Positions 1-12,002 of a stretch of DNA of 64,000 bases are shown here, piece after piece (the stretch's first letter is position 1; each line of letters begins with the position of its first letter). This stretch comes from Gordius sp. MW1. Its lineage: Eukaryota > Nematomorpha > Gordioida > Gordea > Gordiidae. The DNA is taken from positions 19,158,168-19,222,167 of the forward strand of contig OZ038531.1 in assembly GCA_964036665.1 (NCBI GenBank), in the 5' to 3' direction. The position numbers and the translations under genes are program-made. The notes under the pieces were generated by a model, which was not told where the DNA came from, searched no databases, and saw only the letters and a list, made by a program, of their open reading frames with translations.

Positions 1-239
1 TACTTTGTACCATCTTCAATAGCCAGATAACATAACTTAGCGTTTAGAGCCGAATCTAAAAACACCTAACGGACTACTTATTTTGTGTAAACCTTTCAAC
101 AAAATTTTAAATAAATCAATGAATTTATGTGGTAATTCACTAATTTTAACAATTCCGCTCACTTCCAAGTAATTATAAAAAAACTATTTCGTTCTAACAT
201 ACCCTCGAACAAAGAATACCATCAAAAAGCCTCCTCACT

Positions 240-1531
240 CTTGGGTGCAAGGAAGAGGCAAAGGGACGTAGACGACGATTGGGAAACGCTATCTAAGGAC
301 ATTAAGGAAACAGCGATTCGTGTTCTAGGATGGCAAAGCTATGAATAGGGAACTATAATGGTGGGATCAATGGGTTAAAGATTTCATCGAAAGGAAGAAA
401 AATCTATATAGACGGTGGCATAAATCAAAAAAGTCGGAGGATTATCAAGAGTAGAGGGACGCTAAGGGGGCCGCAAAAAAGGCCGTTGCAAAAGCGAAAA
501 AAGCCGCGTACACCGAGATGGCAAACAAACTGGATCATAAAGGGGGGGGGGATAGGCTTATGTACAAATTGACCAAAATAAGGGAGAAGAAAAGTCGCGA
601 TGTCGGAGTTCTTAAAATAGTCGAAAGCGAGAAGGGTCAAACCTTATTCAAGCCGAAAGAAGTGATGGCAAGGTGGAAAGGATATTTTAAGAAACTTATG
701 AATATTGCAAATGACAAGGATTCCCTTCCCGAAATTGAGCCAAATATAAGTATGGTCGAACTCTTTCATGAGGATGAAGTTAAGACACAAATGAACAAGA
801 TGCAAAAAGGAAAAGCAAATGGCCCAGATGGAATACCTATGGAAGCATTGCTCGGATGTCGTGAAGAAGGAATTACCACCATGACGAACCTCCATAACAA
901 GATATTGGTAGTGGAGAGCAAGCACGATTATACCCTTATTTAAAGGCAAAGGAGACACTCAGGACTGCGGCAATTACAGAGGTATCAAGCTAACTTGCCA
1001 CTCCTTGAAGCTTATGGAAAGGATCTTAGTAACAAGGCTGAAAAACGAGGTGGAAATATAGGCTAATCAATTCCGATTCGTGGCCGGCAAATCCACAATC
1101 GACCCAATCTTCGCCCTAAGACAAATGATGGTTAAGTATGGTGAAAAGAGGAAAGACCTAAATATGGTTTTTATCGACTTGGAGAAAGCTTATGACACGG
1201 TCCCCCGGATTCAATATGGTGGTGTCTGAGGAAACAAAATATCCCTGACGCATATATACGGCTTATGAAAAATATTTATGAAGCCTCAAACTCTTGCGTT
1301 AGGACCACAGTTGGAGACTCTAAACCTTTTCAAGTTAATATTGGATTACATCAAGGCTCTGCTTTAAGTCCCTTTTTATATAATATAATTATAGACACGA
1401 TAACGAGGGACATTCAAAAGCCATCGCCATGGTGTATATATGCCGATGATATAGTACTATGCGAGGAAAAAAGGGAGAAAGTATTCGAAGAAACCGAAAA
1501 GTGGTCAAAGGTCTTTAGGTACAATGGCTAA
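240..1531 (+). pseudogene. Decayed RTE-like non-LTR retrotransposon (linker + reverse transcriptase)
   Basis: Conceptual translation across several frames gives the linker and RT domain of a LINE. A basic Ala/Lys-rich stretch (around 440-540) is followed by a WKGYFKKLMN block (about 675-705), then KANGPDGIPMEAL (about 810-850), NYRGIKLTCHSLKLMERIL (about 970-1030), a catalytic-core FIDLEKAYDTVPR block (about 1170-1206), GLHQGSALSPFLYN (about 1345-1385) and YADDIVL (about 1440-1460). This order is that of RTE-type LINE reverse transcriptases. An in-frame TAG near 1061 and frame changes near 940 and 1210 make it inactive. The left edge is lost in AT-rich DNA and no endonuclease domain was found. 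No poly-A tail was recognised at the right edge. The clade assignment is inference from the linker and RT motifs. Confidence 0.85.
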
Positions 1532-2013
1532 AAAATTAACGAGTTGGTTTCGGTTTATTATATTAACACTTCAGAGGTTGGGTCAAAAATTCTAACACGG
1601 ATGGTATTTGGGGCAATAATTACCCCAAACTTTAAATAGCTGTAACTTAGATATTTTATAATATAAACTTGTCCAAATTTGCAAGAATAATATTTCAACT
1701 CTTATACGTTCATTAATATATTAGTTTGCCTATTTGATCAAGTGGTTTAAATTTTATGCCTATAATTAGAGCAAACTAATTTATTTTGTACACATTTTAA
1801 ACGGCTTGGGGTCATTATTACCCCACCCGACCTACGAAGTGTTAATATTAATCCAGCACCTAGCAACACATTAAATGCAATATTAGGGTGCCGAGATAAT
1901 TCTAAATAGATAATAAAACGAAAATAATTTTAAAAGAACATTAAACAAAGAAAAATATAAATTACATATTCTAATTGTTGAAAATTAAAATTTTTGGCTA
2001 TGGATAGATATCA
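1532..2013. other. AT-rich stretch without recognised gene
   Basis: No coding signal, splice-bounded exon or RNA gene was seen. It contains the sentence-like repeat 'gggg(t/c)aataattacccc' style palindromic pieces near 1605-1630 and 1808-1830, which may be remnants of an unidentified repeat. Confidence 0.5.
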
Positions 2014-2021
2014 AACGGCTA

Positions 2022-2823
2022 CAAGGGCGTAGCTAGGATTGCCTCAAGGGGGGGTTTCAAAAAAATTTATTTTATAATACTATTAAACAAAAATTTGGCG
2101 GGCCCCCAGTAGGTGAGGGTTTGGGGGCGGAGCCCCCGAGGAGATGGGGGGGTGGCTAAGCCCCCACCTACACCCGAAGGGCGTATTTTTTCAGTATATA
2201 TGATTAGTTTTTGGTAAAAAATGCATTAATAATATCTTCAGCGACTACATCATGATCATTAAAAAGTAAACCTTAAAAAATAAATTTACTAAACCATGAG
2301 GACTATTAATTTTTAGTTGAATTTTGATGTTTACAAATGAAGCATGCATGAATAAAATGATCAAAACGCGTTATAAAATTACCATTTAAATTGAGTACTA
2401 ATTAGTGGTATTTTCTTATTATACTCTTCTCTAGTAGTATACCCGCAATCTCTATATACAAGGAACTAATGTAAGTTAAATACACGTGTTAAATACTTAG
2501 AAAAATAAATAATAATTATTTTTATTAAAATTAGACTTGTATTAGCACCTTCCTTGTTTATTTTAGATGTTGAGTGGGATAATTTGTTAAAAAATAATTA
2601 AGAATTAACTCGGGACAGAAAATTTTTGTATAAGTAGTGTTAGAATTAGTAGATTTCATCTAAAATTAAATACCAAATTAATTAATATTATTTTCTATAT
2701 GTGCAACATTAACAAGACTCCTATTAATATCATTGAATTTTTCCGTATAATTAAAAAAAATTCAATTTTTTTGGTCCAAGGGGAGAGTTCAAACCCGAAA
2801 ACCTCCCCTTCCCTACGCGCTTG
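2022..2823. mobile_element. Nonautonomous hAT-type element (family A, long member) with exact 8-bp TSD
   Basis: The left end begins CAAGGGCGTAG and the right end finishes CTACGCGCTTG, imperfect terminal inverted repeats. The 8 bases AACGGCTA stand immediately before the left end (2014-2021) and immediately after the right end (2824-2831), an exact direct repeat of the length made by hAT transposases. The interior holds G/C-rich arms near both ends (2050-2190 and 2775-2815) and an AT-rich centre with no coding capacity. Its ends match the CATGGGCGTAGCC elements elsewhere in the window. Confidence 0.85.
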
Positions 2824-2959
2824 AACGGCTATAACGAGGCTGGACATATAAATAGTTGAATGCTATTTAATTTTTTCGATAGAAATGTGCTCTCTGGTAT
2901 GAAGAGTATCTACTACCCTAAAAAGATTCGATATATTTAGAAAAACGAATTTTAACTTT

Positions 2960-3362
2960 TTAATAAAGTAACCATAGACTAGATAGACTGCTCATGTATG
3001 TTGCATATGGTTAATTGTGTGTCACACATTTTGAGGAGGGCAACTAGTATATTTTAACCATGTAATTTTGCCTTATAACAGTCAATTTACCTTCCTCACT
3101 AGTTTATAAAAAGAAACGAACGTCAATAAATTAATATTATAGAAAATAGCAATTAATATTGATGGCGCTATATTATTAAACAAACTTTAATCGCATTTTT
3201 TACATTTTTAATTTTTATGTATTTTTTTAATGATATTTTTTTTAAATGCTGTTTTGATATCTACACAATTCAATATTTTTTTATTTACCTTTTTAAGATT
3301 ATTTAATTTGCGAAAATTACGAATTTTTATATGATCACCACTTTACAATGTGCCTCTCAAGT
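2960..3362 (-). repeat. Interspersed repeat, inverted relative to 55290-56340
   Basis: The sequence from the 'accatagactagatagactgc' motif to 'atgatcaccactttac' recurs near 55300-56340. There the 5' part is in the same orientation, and the part around 3070-3190 (containing GATGGCGCTATATTATTAAAC) and 3287-3350 is reverse-complemented. Probably a nonautonomous DNA transposon with inverted ends; no ORF. Confidence 0.55.
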
Positions 3363-3363
3363 A

Positions 3364-3545
3364 GAGACCTGCAAAATCGATTTTTTCCGGCCCGGGCCCG
3401 AATTTTAGCATCTTTAAAAATAAGGCCCGAGCCCGGCCCGGGCCCGGAATTTTAATAATTTCTAATAATTAAATCAAACGCAATTTTGGTAAAATTATTT
3501 ATTAAAAAATAAAACGCACCTAATAAAATTATAAATCGATAATGG
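3364..3545. repeat. Terminal region of a hAT-like element (TAGAGACCTGCAAAATCG ... GGCCCGGGCCC)
   Basis: Starts TAGAGACCTGCAAAATCG and continues with repeated GGCCCGGGCCCG blocks and an AT-rich part ending near 3545. A second copy lies at 25329-25500 with about the same order of blocks, so this is a defined transposon end and not local composition. It sits on the 3' side of the minus-strand hAT transposase at 4200-5640 and is probably that element's terminus (inference). Confidence 0.6.
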
Positions 3546-3589
3546 AACTATTTTGATGCAAAAAAATACAAGCATCAAAAATTCAATGT

Positions 3590-3990
3590 ATTCAAGTACT
3601 AACTCAGCTATTCCTTAGGTTATTATAAATGTACCAAATACAAAATTGAGTTCATCAATTAGCCCTACCAAAATTACAATTAAAAGGATAGGCTTATAAA
3701 CATAGATCAGATATAATGATCATTAGCTCAAGCTCAACAGATATCCCTTAGGTTATTATAAATGTACCAAATACAATATTGAGTTCATCAATTAGCTTTA
3801 CAATTAAAAGGATAGGCTTATAAACATAGATCAGATATAATGATCATTAGCTAATGTATTTAAATACTCACTCAAATATCACTTAGGTTATTAAATGTAC
3901 CAAATACAATATTGACTTTATAAATTATATCAGCCATTTAAAAGGAATTATAAACATAGATCAATGATCATCAGCTCAAGCTCAAAAATA
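3590..3990. repeat. Three tandem copies of a ~135-bp unit
   Basis: Units begin near 3598, 3740 and 3875. Each has CTTAGGTTATTA(TA)AATGTACCAAATAC, then a stretch with ACAATTAAAAGGATAGGCTTATAAACATAGATCAG in the first two copies, then AATGATCAT(T/C)AGCT. The third unit is the most diverged. The array lies in the 3' non-coding part of the adjacent hAT element. Confidence 0.8.
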
Positions 3991-4199
3991 CATATCAAAA
4001 GAAGTAAATGCAGAATGCTAAATATGAAAAATTTTAATTACAAATATGATAAATTTTAATTAATCTTGTAAACCATGGTTGAATTATAATCAATATTTTT
4101 TGTGAATTTTATAGGTTAGTAACTAAAAACATCTGTTGATTGACGTTTGTCTTAGCCCATAGAAATTTAATTTCAAATTTTAAGAAAAATTTTTGATTG

Positions 4200-5640
4200 G
4201 CATGTCGATTTTTTTGAGCGTCGTGGAAATGGATATTACACCGGTAAGCCTGAAATTAAAAATTAATAATAAAACCATTTAGTTTACCTTTCTTGTCCAA
4301 TTGTGCTTCTAAGATATGTTTTAAGTCTTTTTAGCACTGTAAAACACCGCTCATTAGAGCACGTTGTCACAGGTAAAGTTGCTAATATATGGTAAAGAAT
4401 TTTAATATTAGGATAAAGATCTAGTTTGGAGGCATGATTGGATAAGGTATCCAATGCATTCCTAGGTAATGTATCTGAATTGGAGTTTTTAAAAGATGAA
4501 TACCACGATTTAATATCGGATTTAAACTGCTCTTCTGATCCTTCAAGATCATCTTCATAAAATTTAGCTAATATTTAAAAATTATTTAATATTTGAGGGG
4601 TGAGCTGAACGGGGTCTTTAATAAAGAGGGTATCAAATCCCATAAGTATTTGTTGGTTTTTAATGAATCGTTCATCTAATTCAGCTAAAACAGAATCCAA
4701 AAAGGGATTGTGCAATGAGATCCTGTAATAGACTTCGGGGCATGTTGTCTCTATATTGGACCTTGTTTGAAGGGACGTCCTTCTAGGGATATTGATGAAA
4801 AAATCATGACTCTTTCCAAATGTTGAAACATTGGTAAAAATAGTTTGAAACCCCTCTTCTGAATTTTCACGCAATTCTTTAATTTGGCAAAGAGCATTTT
4901 GGGCGGCATACATTGCCTGTGATAGATCAATGTTGATCGTTTGCAAATAGTTGCTTAGATGTATTGTATAAGAAAATACTTGGTGCAACATATAAAGAGA
5001 CAACCAAAATTGGCCTTGTTTCAATGATGAAAGTAGAATCGTTGCACTCGATGATGATTCTACATCATCCCATTCACAAATCTTTTCAAGTGTAGTAAAA
5101 ATGGCTTCTTTAAATTCATAAAATCTCTTGACAGCATTATGCTTTTGGGTCCACCTTGTTTCACAAAGTGTCGTTAATTTAGAGGATTTTGGATTGGTTG
5201 ACAAAGATAGCAATACAGAGTTTAAGAGATTCAATTTTTTTGGCGAAGTTATAAAATCCATAATCTTTTTAATAACACCTTTTATAAAAAACAAATTAAA
5301 TATAAAAACAATCATAATCTTACCCATACAATTCCTAATGTTGGAAATCTTGCAAGAATCTTTAATTGCCAAATTTAGATTGTGCGATGCACAATGAATA
5401 TATATAGCCTTAGGGCACACATTCTTAAACAAAGTCTGCAACCCGTTTTTAGAGCCACTCATCACTGGGGCTCCATCATAACCCTGCCCTCTAAGTTTTG
5501 TAATGTCAATTTTTAGACCTTTAAGAGTCTGCATCACAACTTCAAACATCCCCTTTGCTGACATATCCTTGATCTTGCTCTATGTTCCTCTTCTTCTCCT
5601 ACTGAATTAGTACTAGTACTAACATTTTCTAAATTAAATT
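4200..5640 (-). pseudogene. hAT-family transposase, ZMYM1-like (DUF4371/hATC), truncated
   Basis: A 329-aa open frame at 5564-4575 carries the hAT core: KLRGQGYDGAPVMSG, then a conserved IHCASHNLNLAI block, and a TLCETRWTQKHNAV-like segment. After a stop near 4577 the frame continues to about 4290 with the hATC dimerisation region (LPVTTCSNERCFTVLKRLKT and RSTIGQER), which is the typical C-terminus. The N-terminal TTF-type zinc finger and first part of the transposase are missing upstream of 5564. Family membership is clear; activity is excluded by the stop and truncation. The tandem array at 3590-3990 and the end sequence at 3364 lie downstream on the same element. Confidence 0.9.
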
Positions 5641-5649
5641 CTAGAATCT

Positions 5650-6420
5650 AGAGTGAATTATAATAATTTGTAAATTACCCTGGCTGCTACTTTTCTCGTT
5701 GGAAAAGTTAATTTTTTTAGGGAAGTATATAAATGGAAGGATATTGTTGGCGTTTCATATTAAAATTTCGGAAATTGGATGAGATGGGAGCTATTTATCT
5801 AAAATTTAAATTTCGAATAAAATTTATAAATTTTGAACATATAAAAATAGAAAAAGCAACGAAAACCTTAATAACACTTCCAAAATATTTATAATTATAA
5901 TTATCAGTAATATTTGTGTGCAAATACAATATAAAAATTTTATTATTTGAAACTCATGGGTAGTGTTACAACCTTAAATCATACCCTTGTATACGCCAAT
6001 GGTCACACACATAGACTAATAATACGATAGACTGCAAACTGCTAATTTTTGCATTAAAATTTATTAATTAACTTAGGTCGCTTGTACTGAGGGTTTTTAA
6101 TGCTCGCGCTTGTTTAATGAGAAATTTTAAAGGTTATGGAAGAAAAAAATGAAAACGTAAAGGATTATCTTTCCATACCTAATTTTAACATTAAATTACT
6201 CAACAAAATGAATAGCGTTTAATTTGCTAAAAAATGTCTGAAACGTGGCGGCCAACACCCTTACTTGACCATGAGCTATTCCCCAGTCTCTCTATTGTAT
6301 TATAGGCTATGATACACATACTTTTAAAGTCGTCTCATAAGAGTGCATCTTCGCTTTGTGGGACTACTCCAATGAGCTAATGTATCATCAAGCAATTAAT
6401 CATGTATTTTTCTCTTGAAG
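5650..6420. other. AT-rich region upstream of the laccase exons; no exon recognised
   Basis: This should contain or precede the intron leading into the first visible laccase exon, because that exon starts inside a codon after a clear AG acceptor at 6419-6420. No upstream laccase exon could be recognised here. Confidence 0.4.
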
Positions 6421-6902
6421 GTCACAATGGCAAACGGGATACTCACACCTTTCACCTGCATGGCTATTCATTCGCGGTGTTGGCGCAAGAGAAGCTGGCT
6501 GCTAAGCTACGAGTCGACGAAGTAAGATTTTTATGTCATATAGGTAGGTGTCTGATACGTATAAATAAAATATGTTATTTAGATTAAAAAACTAGATGCA
6601 ATGGGTAAACTCAATAGAAATTATGATCGTCCTATTTATAAAGACACTGTTTCAGTTCCAGAAGGTGGCTACGCCATAGTTCGATTTAAGGCAGACAATC
6701 CAGGTAACCATAATAGTTACAAACTTTACTTAATGTATATATATTAATAGAGTTTTGGTTAATGCATTGCCATTTAGCTTTTCATTTATTGGGCGGGATG
6801 GCTGTCGTTTTTAAAGTTGGTGATTATGATCAAATGGTGCCTCCGCCATTCAGATTTCCAAGATGTGGTTCTTGGTATCCATATTCCAATTTGGCTCTTT
6901 AA
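6421..6902 (+). CDS. Laccase-type multicopper oxidase, C-terminal three exons
   Basis: Exons 6421-6521, 6583-6703 and 6751-6902 join in frame through GT-AG introns of 61 and 47 nt. Exon 1 encodes a [13 protein letters not shown] block, matching the HxHG copper ligands of the third cupredoxin domain. Exon 3 encodes [16 protein letters not shown], the HCHxxxHxxxxM signature that binds the type 1/type 3 coppers. The axial position downstream is Met as in many animal laccases. The protein ends shortly after at TAA (6900-6902). The enzyme family oxidises phenols or similar substrates while reducing O2 to water. An AATAAA (6901-6906) overlaps the stop codon. Everything N-terminal of the last cupredoxin part is absent, so this is either the end of a gene with distant 5' exons or a fragment; the exons themselves are intact. 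Confidence 0.9.
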
Positions 6903-7984
6903 TAAAGCGTTATTTAATGATTGCTGAAACATTTTATCGCCTTAATGTCATTAAGGTGTAATTTAGACATATAATTTATAATATATTAAACGCTGTATGA
7001 TGTTACATTATTTCCACATGTTTGAGTGGAATTTAGGTATAAAGTACTTTGCTTGAATGCTAAATTTGTATTAAAAATGCGAATATATAATATAAATATT
7101 GTTGGTGAATTGTTTTACATTACGGAACCAATCAAAATAATTTCAAATGTCAATAACCTTTCATCAAAAAGTCAACCGTCTTTCATTATAATTTTTCCCT
7201 ATCATTTGAGAGTAATGATAATAAGCATTGTTAAGCACGCGTTAAATTAACCGCTTTAGGTTATAAAGCATATGATGTAAAAACTTAAACAAATCTACAT
7301 AGCTTTTATCTTTATAGAATTAAAGGGAGAATTTTCCAAATTCTGTAAGTTTTCAATATTTGAAGGTAAAGATTTTGTCGACTTCTTTTTACAGGATGAA
7401 CAACTACATTAAAAATAGGAAATGCTCTCTTTTATCCAAATGTAATACCGATCTATTTTTAAAATAAAATTAATAAATGGTTTGATTCGTAGCTGATGAT
7501 AAAATAATATTTTATGTTTAATTTACTACTAAATTGTAATCATAGAATAATTAATTAGACTTTTTCCATCATATGTTTAAGTCATGTAGCATTGTGTAAT
7601 CGTCTTTTAAGAAATGTTTTAAAATAAAATTTTAAATTTTTGTAAAGAGTTCCTCCCCTCATAATGCAAAATTTTGAGAAGTATAATGAAAACTCGATTT
7701 AATTATTAATAATTATTTTGTCACTTCGTTCTTAGATTATTAATTGTATTTAAAATCAAGATAAGCATAATTTTGATCGTAAAAATATAAATTTAGGTTT
7801 TAAGCGTCAGTCATTAAATTAAATTTGGTCCTTCTAATATTTTTTGTAGAAATCTTTCTTATATTTTTATTGATATTTTTTGCATGATGCTTAACATATA
7901 AATAAACAATTGCTTATATTACTATTACACATCATAAATTTATCATTTTTATTTCAGAATAATTATATCATTGAAATTTAATTA
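6903..7984. other. AT-rich intergenic DNA
   Basis: After the laccase polyadenylation signal no gene was recognised. Small open frames here have no motif, signal peptide or splice context that I could support. Confidence 0.5.
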
Positions 7985-8480
7985 AGCTGTAATTTTTTTA
8001 TTTTTGTTGTATCCGGAGATTTTTCCCAACCCCCCATCAAAAGTTAAAAGTTCATTGATTACAAGATTCTTTTGATCTTACGCGCCGCGCCATACGTATT
8101 TCCATCACTATTCTTTTACATTTATTTTCTAGTACGCGCATGTTAATTCCCTCCTACGCGAATATACGGTTTTGTTATTTGTATCAATACGCATCTGTGA
8201 TTTTGATATACGCGTCGAGAACTTTATATAGATCATTAATTCTTGTAAATTTCGGTGATTTTCTTAATAAAAAATATATATACAGGATGTAAAGAAAGAC
8301 TAAAAAGGAAGTCTCCCTCTGGGGGAGGCAAGGATTAACCTATACCAGCCCAAATCCTAAATTATCTATCCCCCTTTCCTAAATTATCCCAATTCATTCC
8401 TGTGTTCGTATCCCTTCAAATAGTTTTTATTCATATCCTTCTTTTATTAAGGATATAAAATTGGTGTCAGAGAAGATAAA
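7985..8480. repeat. Interspersed repeat shared with 52640-53160
   Basis: Shared blocks in the same order include AAAAGTTCATTGATT, a TTTTGATCTTA block, (A)ATACGCATC(T)(G/A)TGATTTT, a 'ctccctctgggggaggc'-like block, and the CCTTTCCTAAATTATCCCAATTCATTCCTG-like segment (second copy: TTTCAATTCTCCCAATTAATTCCTG). This indicates an old dispersed element of about 500 bp without coding capacity. Confidence 0.55.
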
Positions 8481-8918
8481 AATCCCACACCCTCGGATAT
8501 TCCTATCCATCATATATAAAATCGCATCCTGCACAAATTTAAATTTCATCTGTTTAAAGAAATCATGAATTATTCAACAAGAAGAAAAGAAATAATTAAT
8601 ACGGAAAAATTAATTTGAAATTCAATGCCCCCCCCCCCTTCTTCTGAATAGAATGAATCATATTGTGGAAATAAAATTCTTATATCACATGATTGCTTCA
8701 AGACTAAGGGAAAACGAAATCGTACTCAAGCGTCAGCCATATTAGTGCTAATAAAGCTATAAATAGGATCGGATCTATGCCTATGACCATAATTGTCAAG
8801 GGCAGGTGTTCCTTAATTTTCAGATGAGGGCAAGATTTCAACGAGACTAGTTCCTCGTGTATGGAGGTAAAGGCATATTAAAAATGCTGAGAATTCCTCA
8901 TTTAAGATATATCATAGG

Positions 8919-10765
8919 CAGAGCTGTTAAAGTTACTTTACCCCAGTAACTAGTTAAGTTACAGTTACTTTCACAAAAAATGTAACTTATTACGGTTACA
9001 GTTACATTTTAACTGATTACAGTTCCAGTTACTTGAGAGTTACTTTTGTAAATTTGGAAAAACGATATTTATTTATATAATTCATTTAAACATTTGTATA
9101 AAAATCAGAGGGTAATAAATGATGTTTCGGTTTCAATGAAACGTTATTTCCTATAATGTCATCTAATAAGCTGGTCTGCTTTTCACTGAAAATTAAGAAT
9201 AAAGAGGCTCAACGGGGGCCCCAGATGGTAGAGGTACATTGAAATTAATGAAAAGTTTCTTCAAATTAGGGAAATTATTATATATTAACAAATCATTATT
9301 ATTCCAATTGATAAAAGTGTGAATGCACTCCTGAATACTTTCCAACATTAAAAGATTGAAAAATTTCAACGTATTAGGTTCAACTAGGTCCTGTCTTTCT
9401 GTCTTCTTTAATTCTCTTTTCAACACGGATCCACGGCCAACTTGTTTTAAAAATTGATTGTTATAATGAAGGATAAGAAGACTTTATCCATTATAACTTT
9501 ACTAGAGAAGTGGTCAGTTTGGTTTGCTGACTCCCTGTTGACTTAATATCTTTGATTTTTTTATATTTATGCGTATGTATTCTCTAAAAATTAATAATTA
9601 AGGTTTAAATAGTTACTTTTATGTGCTTCCATAAATTTGTAGTGGTATTTAAAGGAGCTGATATTTAATTACTTTAGGGCTGCACAATTTGCTTTTCTTT
9701 CTTTAACAAAAATTAATCACAAAAAGGGGCCAGGGAGTTTTCTCTTGTTCCATGTCAAAAACTAATACAAGCTAGATAATAAAAAAATATTATAATTTCA
9801 ATAAACTTCATTAATATTGTAATATATTATCGGTAATTTATCCAATGGCTTAATTACCAAAATTTAGATATTTTGATTCATCAAAAATCATATAATATTA
9901 TAGGTGATGAAAATCTCTTTTGCATATATTATATAAAGATGAGCTATTTTTTATCAAAAAATTGAAAGAAATGAATAATTATTCATAACATAATTTTTGA
10001 ATGACCAAAATCTAAATACCAAACCTTACATTAAACTATTTCAAAGTTTTACCTGCTAATAAATATATCATATCTAAAAGTTTTGCACATATATTTTTTA
10101 ATTTTTTCGTTCAAAATCTTTGCAGGTATAAATGTTAATCTAAACTAGATAATAAATTTGAATTATTATTTTAATACCCTTCATAATTATTTTATTATAA
10201 GTAGGTTATCAAATGGCCAAATGATCAAAATTTAAATTTAAAGGTTGGGCAATAATTATAAGATTTTTTATGTTGATAAAAATCTCTTTTGCACATGTAT
10301 TAAAAAGGGTATTTTTACAAACCAGTTGATAGGAGATAATAGATGGCCGAAATAATTTAAAAATATTACATTTTTTTACCTGCAAATAAATAATATATAA
10401 ACTTTTTAATCAAAATTTTGGATTTGTCAGTTATTATAATTTTTTGGTTCTAAACTTTGCAGATATGAATACAATGTACTAAAATAATACTTTATATAAT
10501 AGTAATAATTTACTGATAGGATGCACTATCTATTCGAAATTCAAATTTGATCCGCGAAGAAAATTTAAATTTAAAGTGATTAACACAAACTAGACGTGTA
10601 ATTTTGATATTTAATTTAAAACAATTTAATAAAAAGTAACTGTACCTTTAGTTAAAAGTTACTAAAATAATGTAACTAACTACAGTTACAGTTACCTTGA
10701 AGTAAAAGTAACTGGTTACAGTTACTTTACCGAAGAAAAGGAACTAGTTCCAGGTAACAGCTCTG
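8919..10765 (-). mobile_element. hAT transposon with CAGAGCTGTTA terminal inverted repeats
   Basis: The left end reads CAGAGCTGTTAAAGTTACTT and the right end is its imperfect inverse, finishing GTAACAGCTCTG. Subterminal regions on both sides (8930-9050 and 10636-10755) are built of repeated GTAACTGTAACC/GGTTACAGTTAC motifs, as expected for transposase binding sites of hAT elements. CAG...CTG ends are typical of hAT. The interior carries a decayed hATC domain on the minus strand (9426-9091). The flanking octamers (ATCATAGG left, CATGGGCG right) do not match. The right flank begins exactly with a family A element, which may have replaced or separated the duplication. Confidence 0.8.
9091..9426 (-). 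pseudogene. hAT transposase C-terminal (hATC) remnant
   Basis: The minus-strand frame from 9426 to 9193 contains FPNLKKLFINFNVPLPSGAP and VEPLYS, the LxxxxxxxxSxPxxxxxPVExxFS pattern of the hATC dimerisation domain. After a one-base frame change it continues with FSEKQTSLLDD to a stop near 9093. Only the last part of the transposase remains in the 1.85-kb element at 8919-10765. Confidence 0.75.
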
Positions 10766-10936
10766 CATGGGCGTAGCCAGCATTCCAATTAGGGGGGGGG
10801 GGGGGGTGGGGAGAATGATTTAGGGAAGGCCAAAATGAACATTTTTTGAAATTAGCCATAATTTTAATAATTTTCAACAAATATTTGGATTTGGAGGGGC
10901 CGCCCCTCTCTGCCCCCTCCCCTTTGGCTATACCCA
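10766..10936. mobile_element. Family A short inverted-repeat element
   Basis: Left end CATGGGCGTAGCCAG, right end GGCTATACCCATG. It has a 14-16 base G tract behind the left end and a C-rich arm before the right end. It abuts the right end of the hAT element at 8919-10765 with no intervening base. Confidence 0.75.
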
Positions 10937-11081
10937 TGGACTTAATTATAATAAAAAACCATTATAAAGATAATGGCTTAAAAATATAAAGTAAAAAAAA
11001 TTAATATACATAATAAGTTTAGAGACTTGCAAGTGTAGTTAAAGTTAAAAAAAGTCTTATGTTATTCTACATTTATAACCG

Positions 11082-11225
11082 TAGTCAGCATTGGAATTAG
11101 AGGGGGGGGGCAATAATGATTTAGGAAGGGGTAATAATTCTTTGAAATGTTAACCATAATTTTAGTAAATCAAAAAAATTGATTTGGAAGGGGGCATCCG
11201 CCCCTCTAAGAAAGGTTGGTGGCGC
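11082..11225. mobile_element. Degenerate family A element
   Basis: A GTAGTCAGCATTGGAATTAG block is followed by a G tract, CAATAATGATTTAG and a C-rich arm, the same internal order as better-preserved copies. The right terminus is lost. Confidence 0.55.
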
Positions 11226-11624
11226 ACAACAGATGTATTTTAATATCTAATAAACAATTAAAAAAATTATTATCAATGTTATCGCCGTGCTATAGCTCTA
11301 GCGCGTTTAAGTGCTATCGTCGGCTATAGCTTTAGCGCCTCAAACCTCCCATCTCCTATAGCTTATAGCACTTAAAGTGATTATGTGCAAGTAGGCGTAG
11401 GCATAACGGCATATGGTTGCTACGTGCTAAGCTTCTGCTCCTTAAAAACGCTATTTCCCCATTACTAATAAAAACGTTGTATCTCTCGTCCGCTAGATGG
11501 CGGTAAGCACTACCAAAAAAAGGGTTACACCTGTCGCAGGTCGATAAAAAGTATATATAAAACATCTAGGATGCTAAGGCAATAATTTTGCCAAATTTGG
11601 TGGTAATCGGTCGAGAACTTTAGG

Positions 11625-12002
11625 CATGAGCGTAGCCAGGTTTTGAATTAGGGGGAAGGGCAGATTATTATTTTTAACAAAAAATTTTGCATGACTATTC
11701 AAAAATTTTCCTGCGACCAAAAAATTCAAAAAATTTTCTGCGAGCAACAAAAGGTCCTCGACTATCCAAAATTTTTCCTGAGACCAAAAAAAAAGGACCT
11801 TGACCTTGACTATCCAAAAATTTTCCTGAGACCAGCAGGGGGTTCCCGCCCTCCCTCCCCCGACTAATTAGGGGGCAGCCGCCCTCCCTGCCCCTCTCTG
11901 GCTAATTAAGGGGGGGGGGGGCAAAACATAATTTTTTTACTTTTTACGGGTTTTTGTATTGAAAATTTTTTTTTACTGCCCCCCCCCCCGGCTACGCCCA
12001 TG
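11625..12002. mobile_element. Family A element, long composite copy, exact 8-bp TSD ACTTTAGG
   Basis: Begins CATGAGCGTAGCCAGG and ends CCGGCTACGCCCATG. ACTTTAGG is found directly before (11617-11624) and directly after (12003-12010). The interior has several copies of a TTTTTCCTG(A/C)GACCA motif and alternating G- and C-tracts, suggesting internal duplication. Confidence 0.85.
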
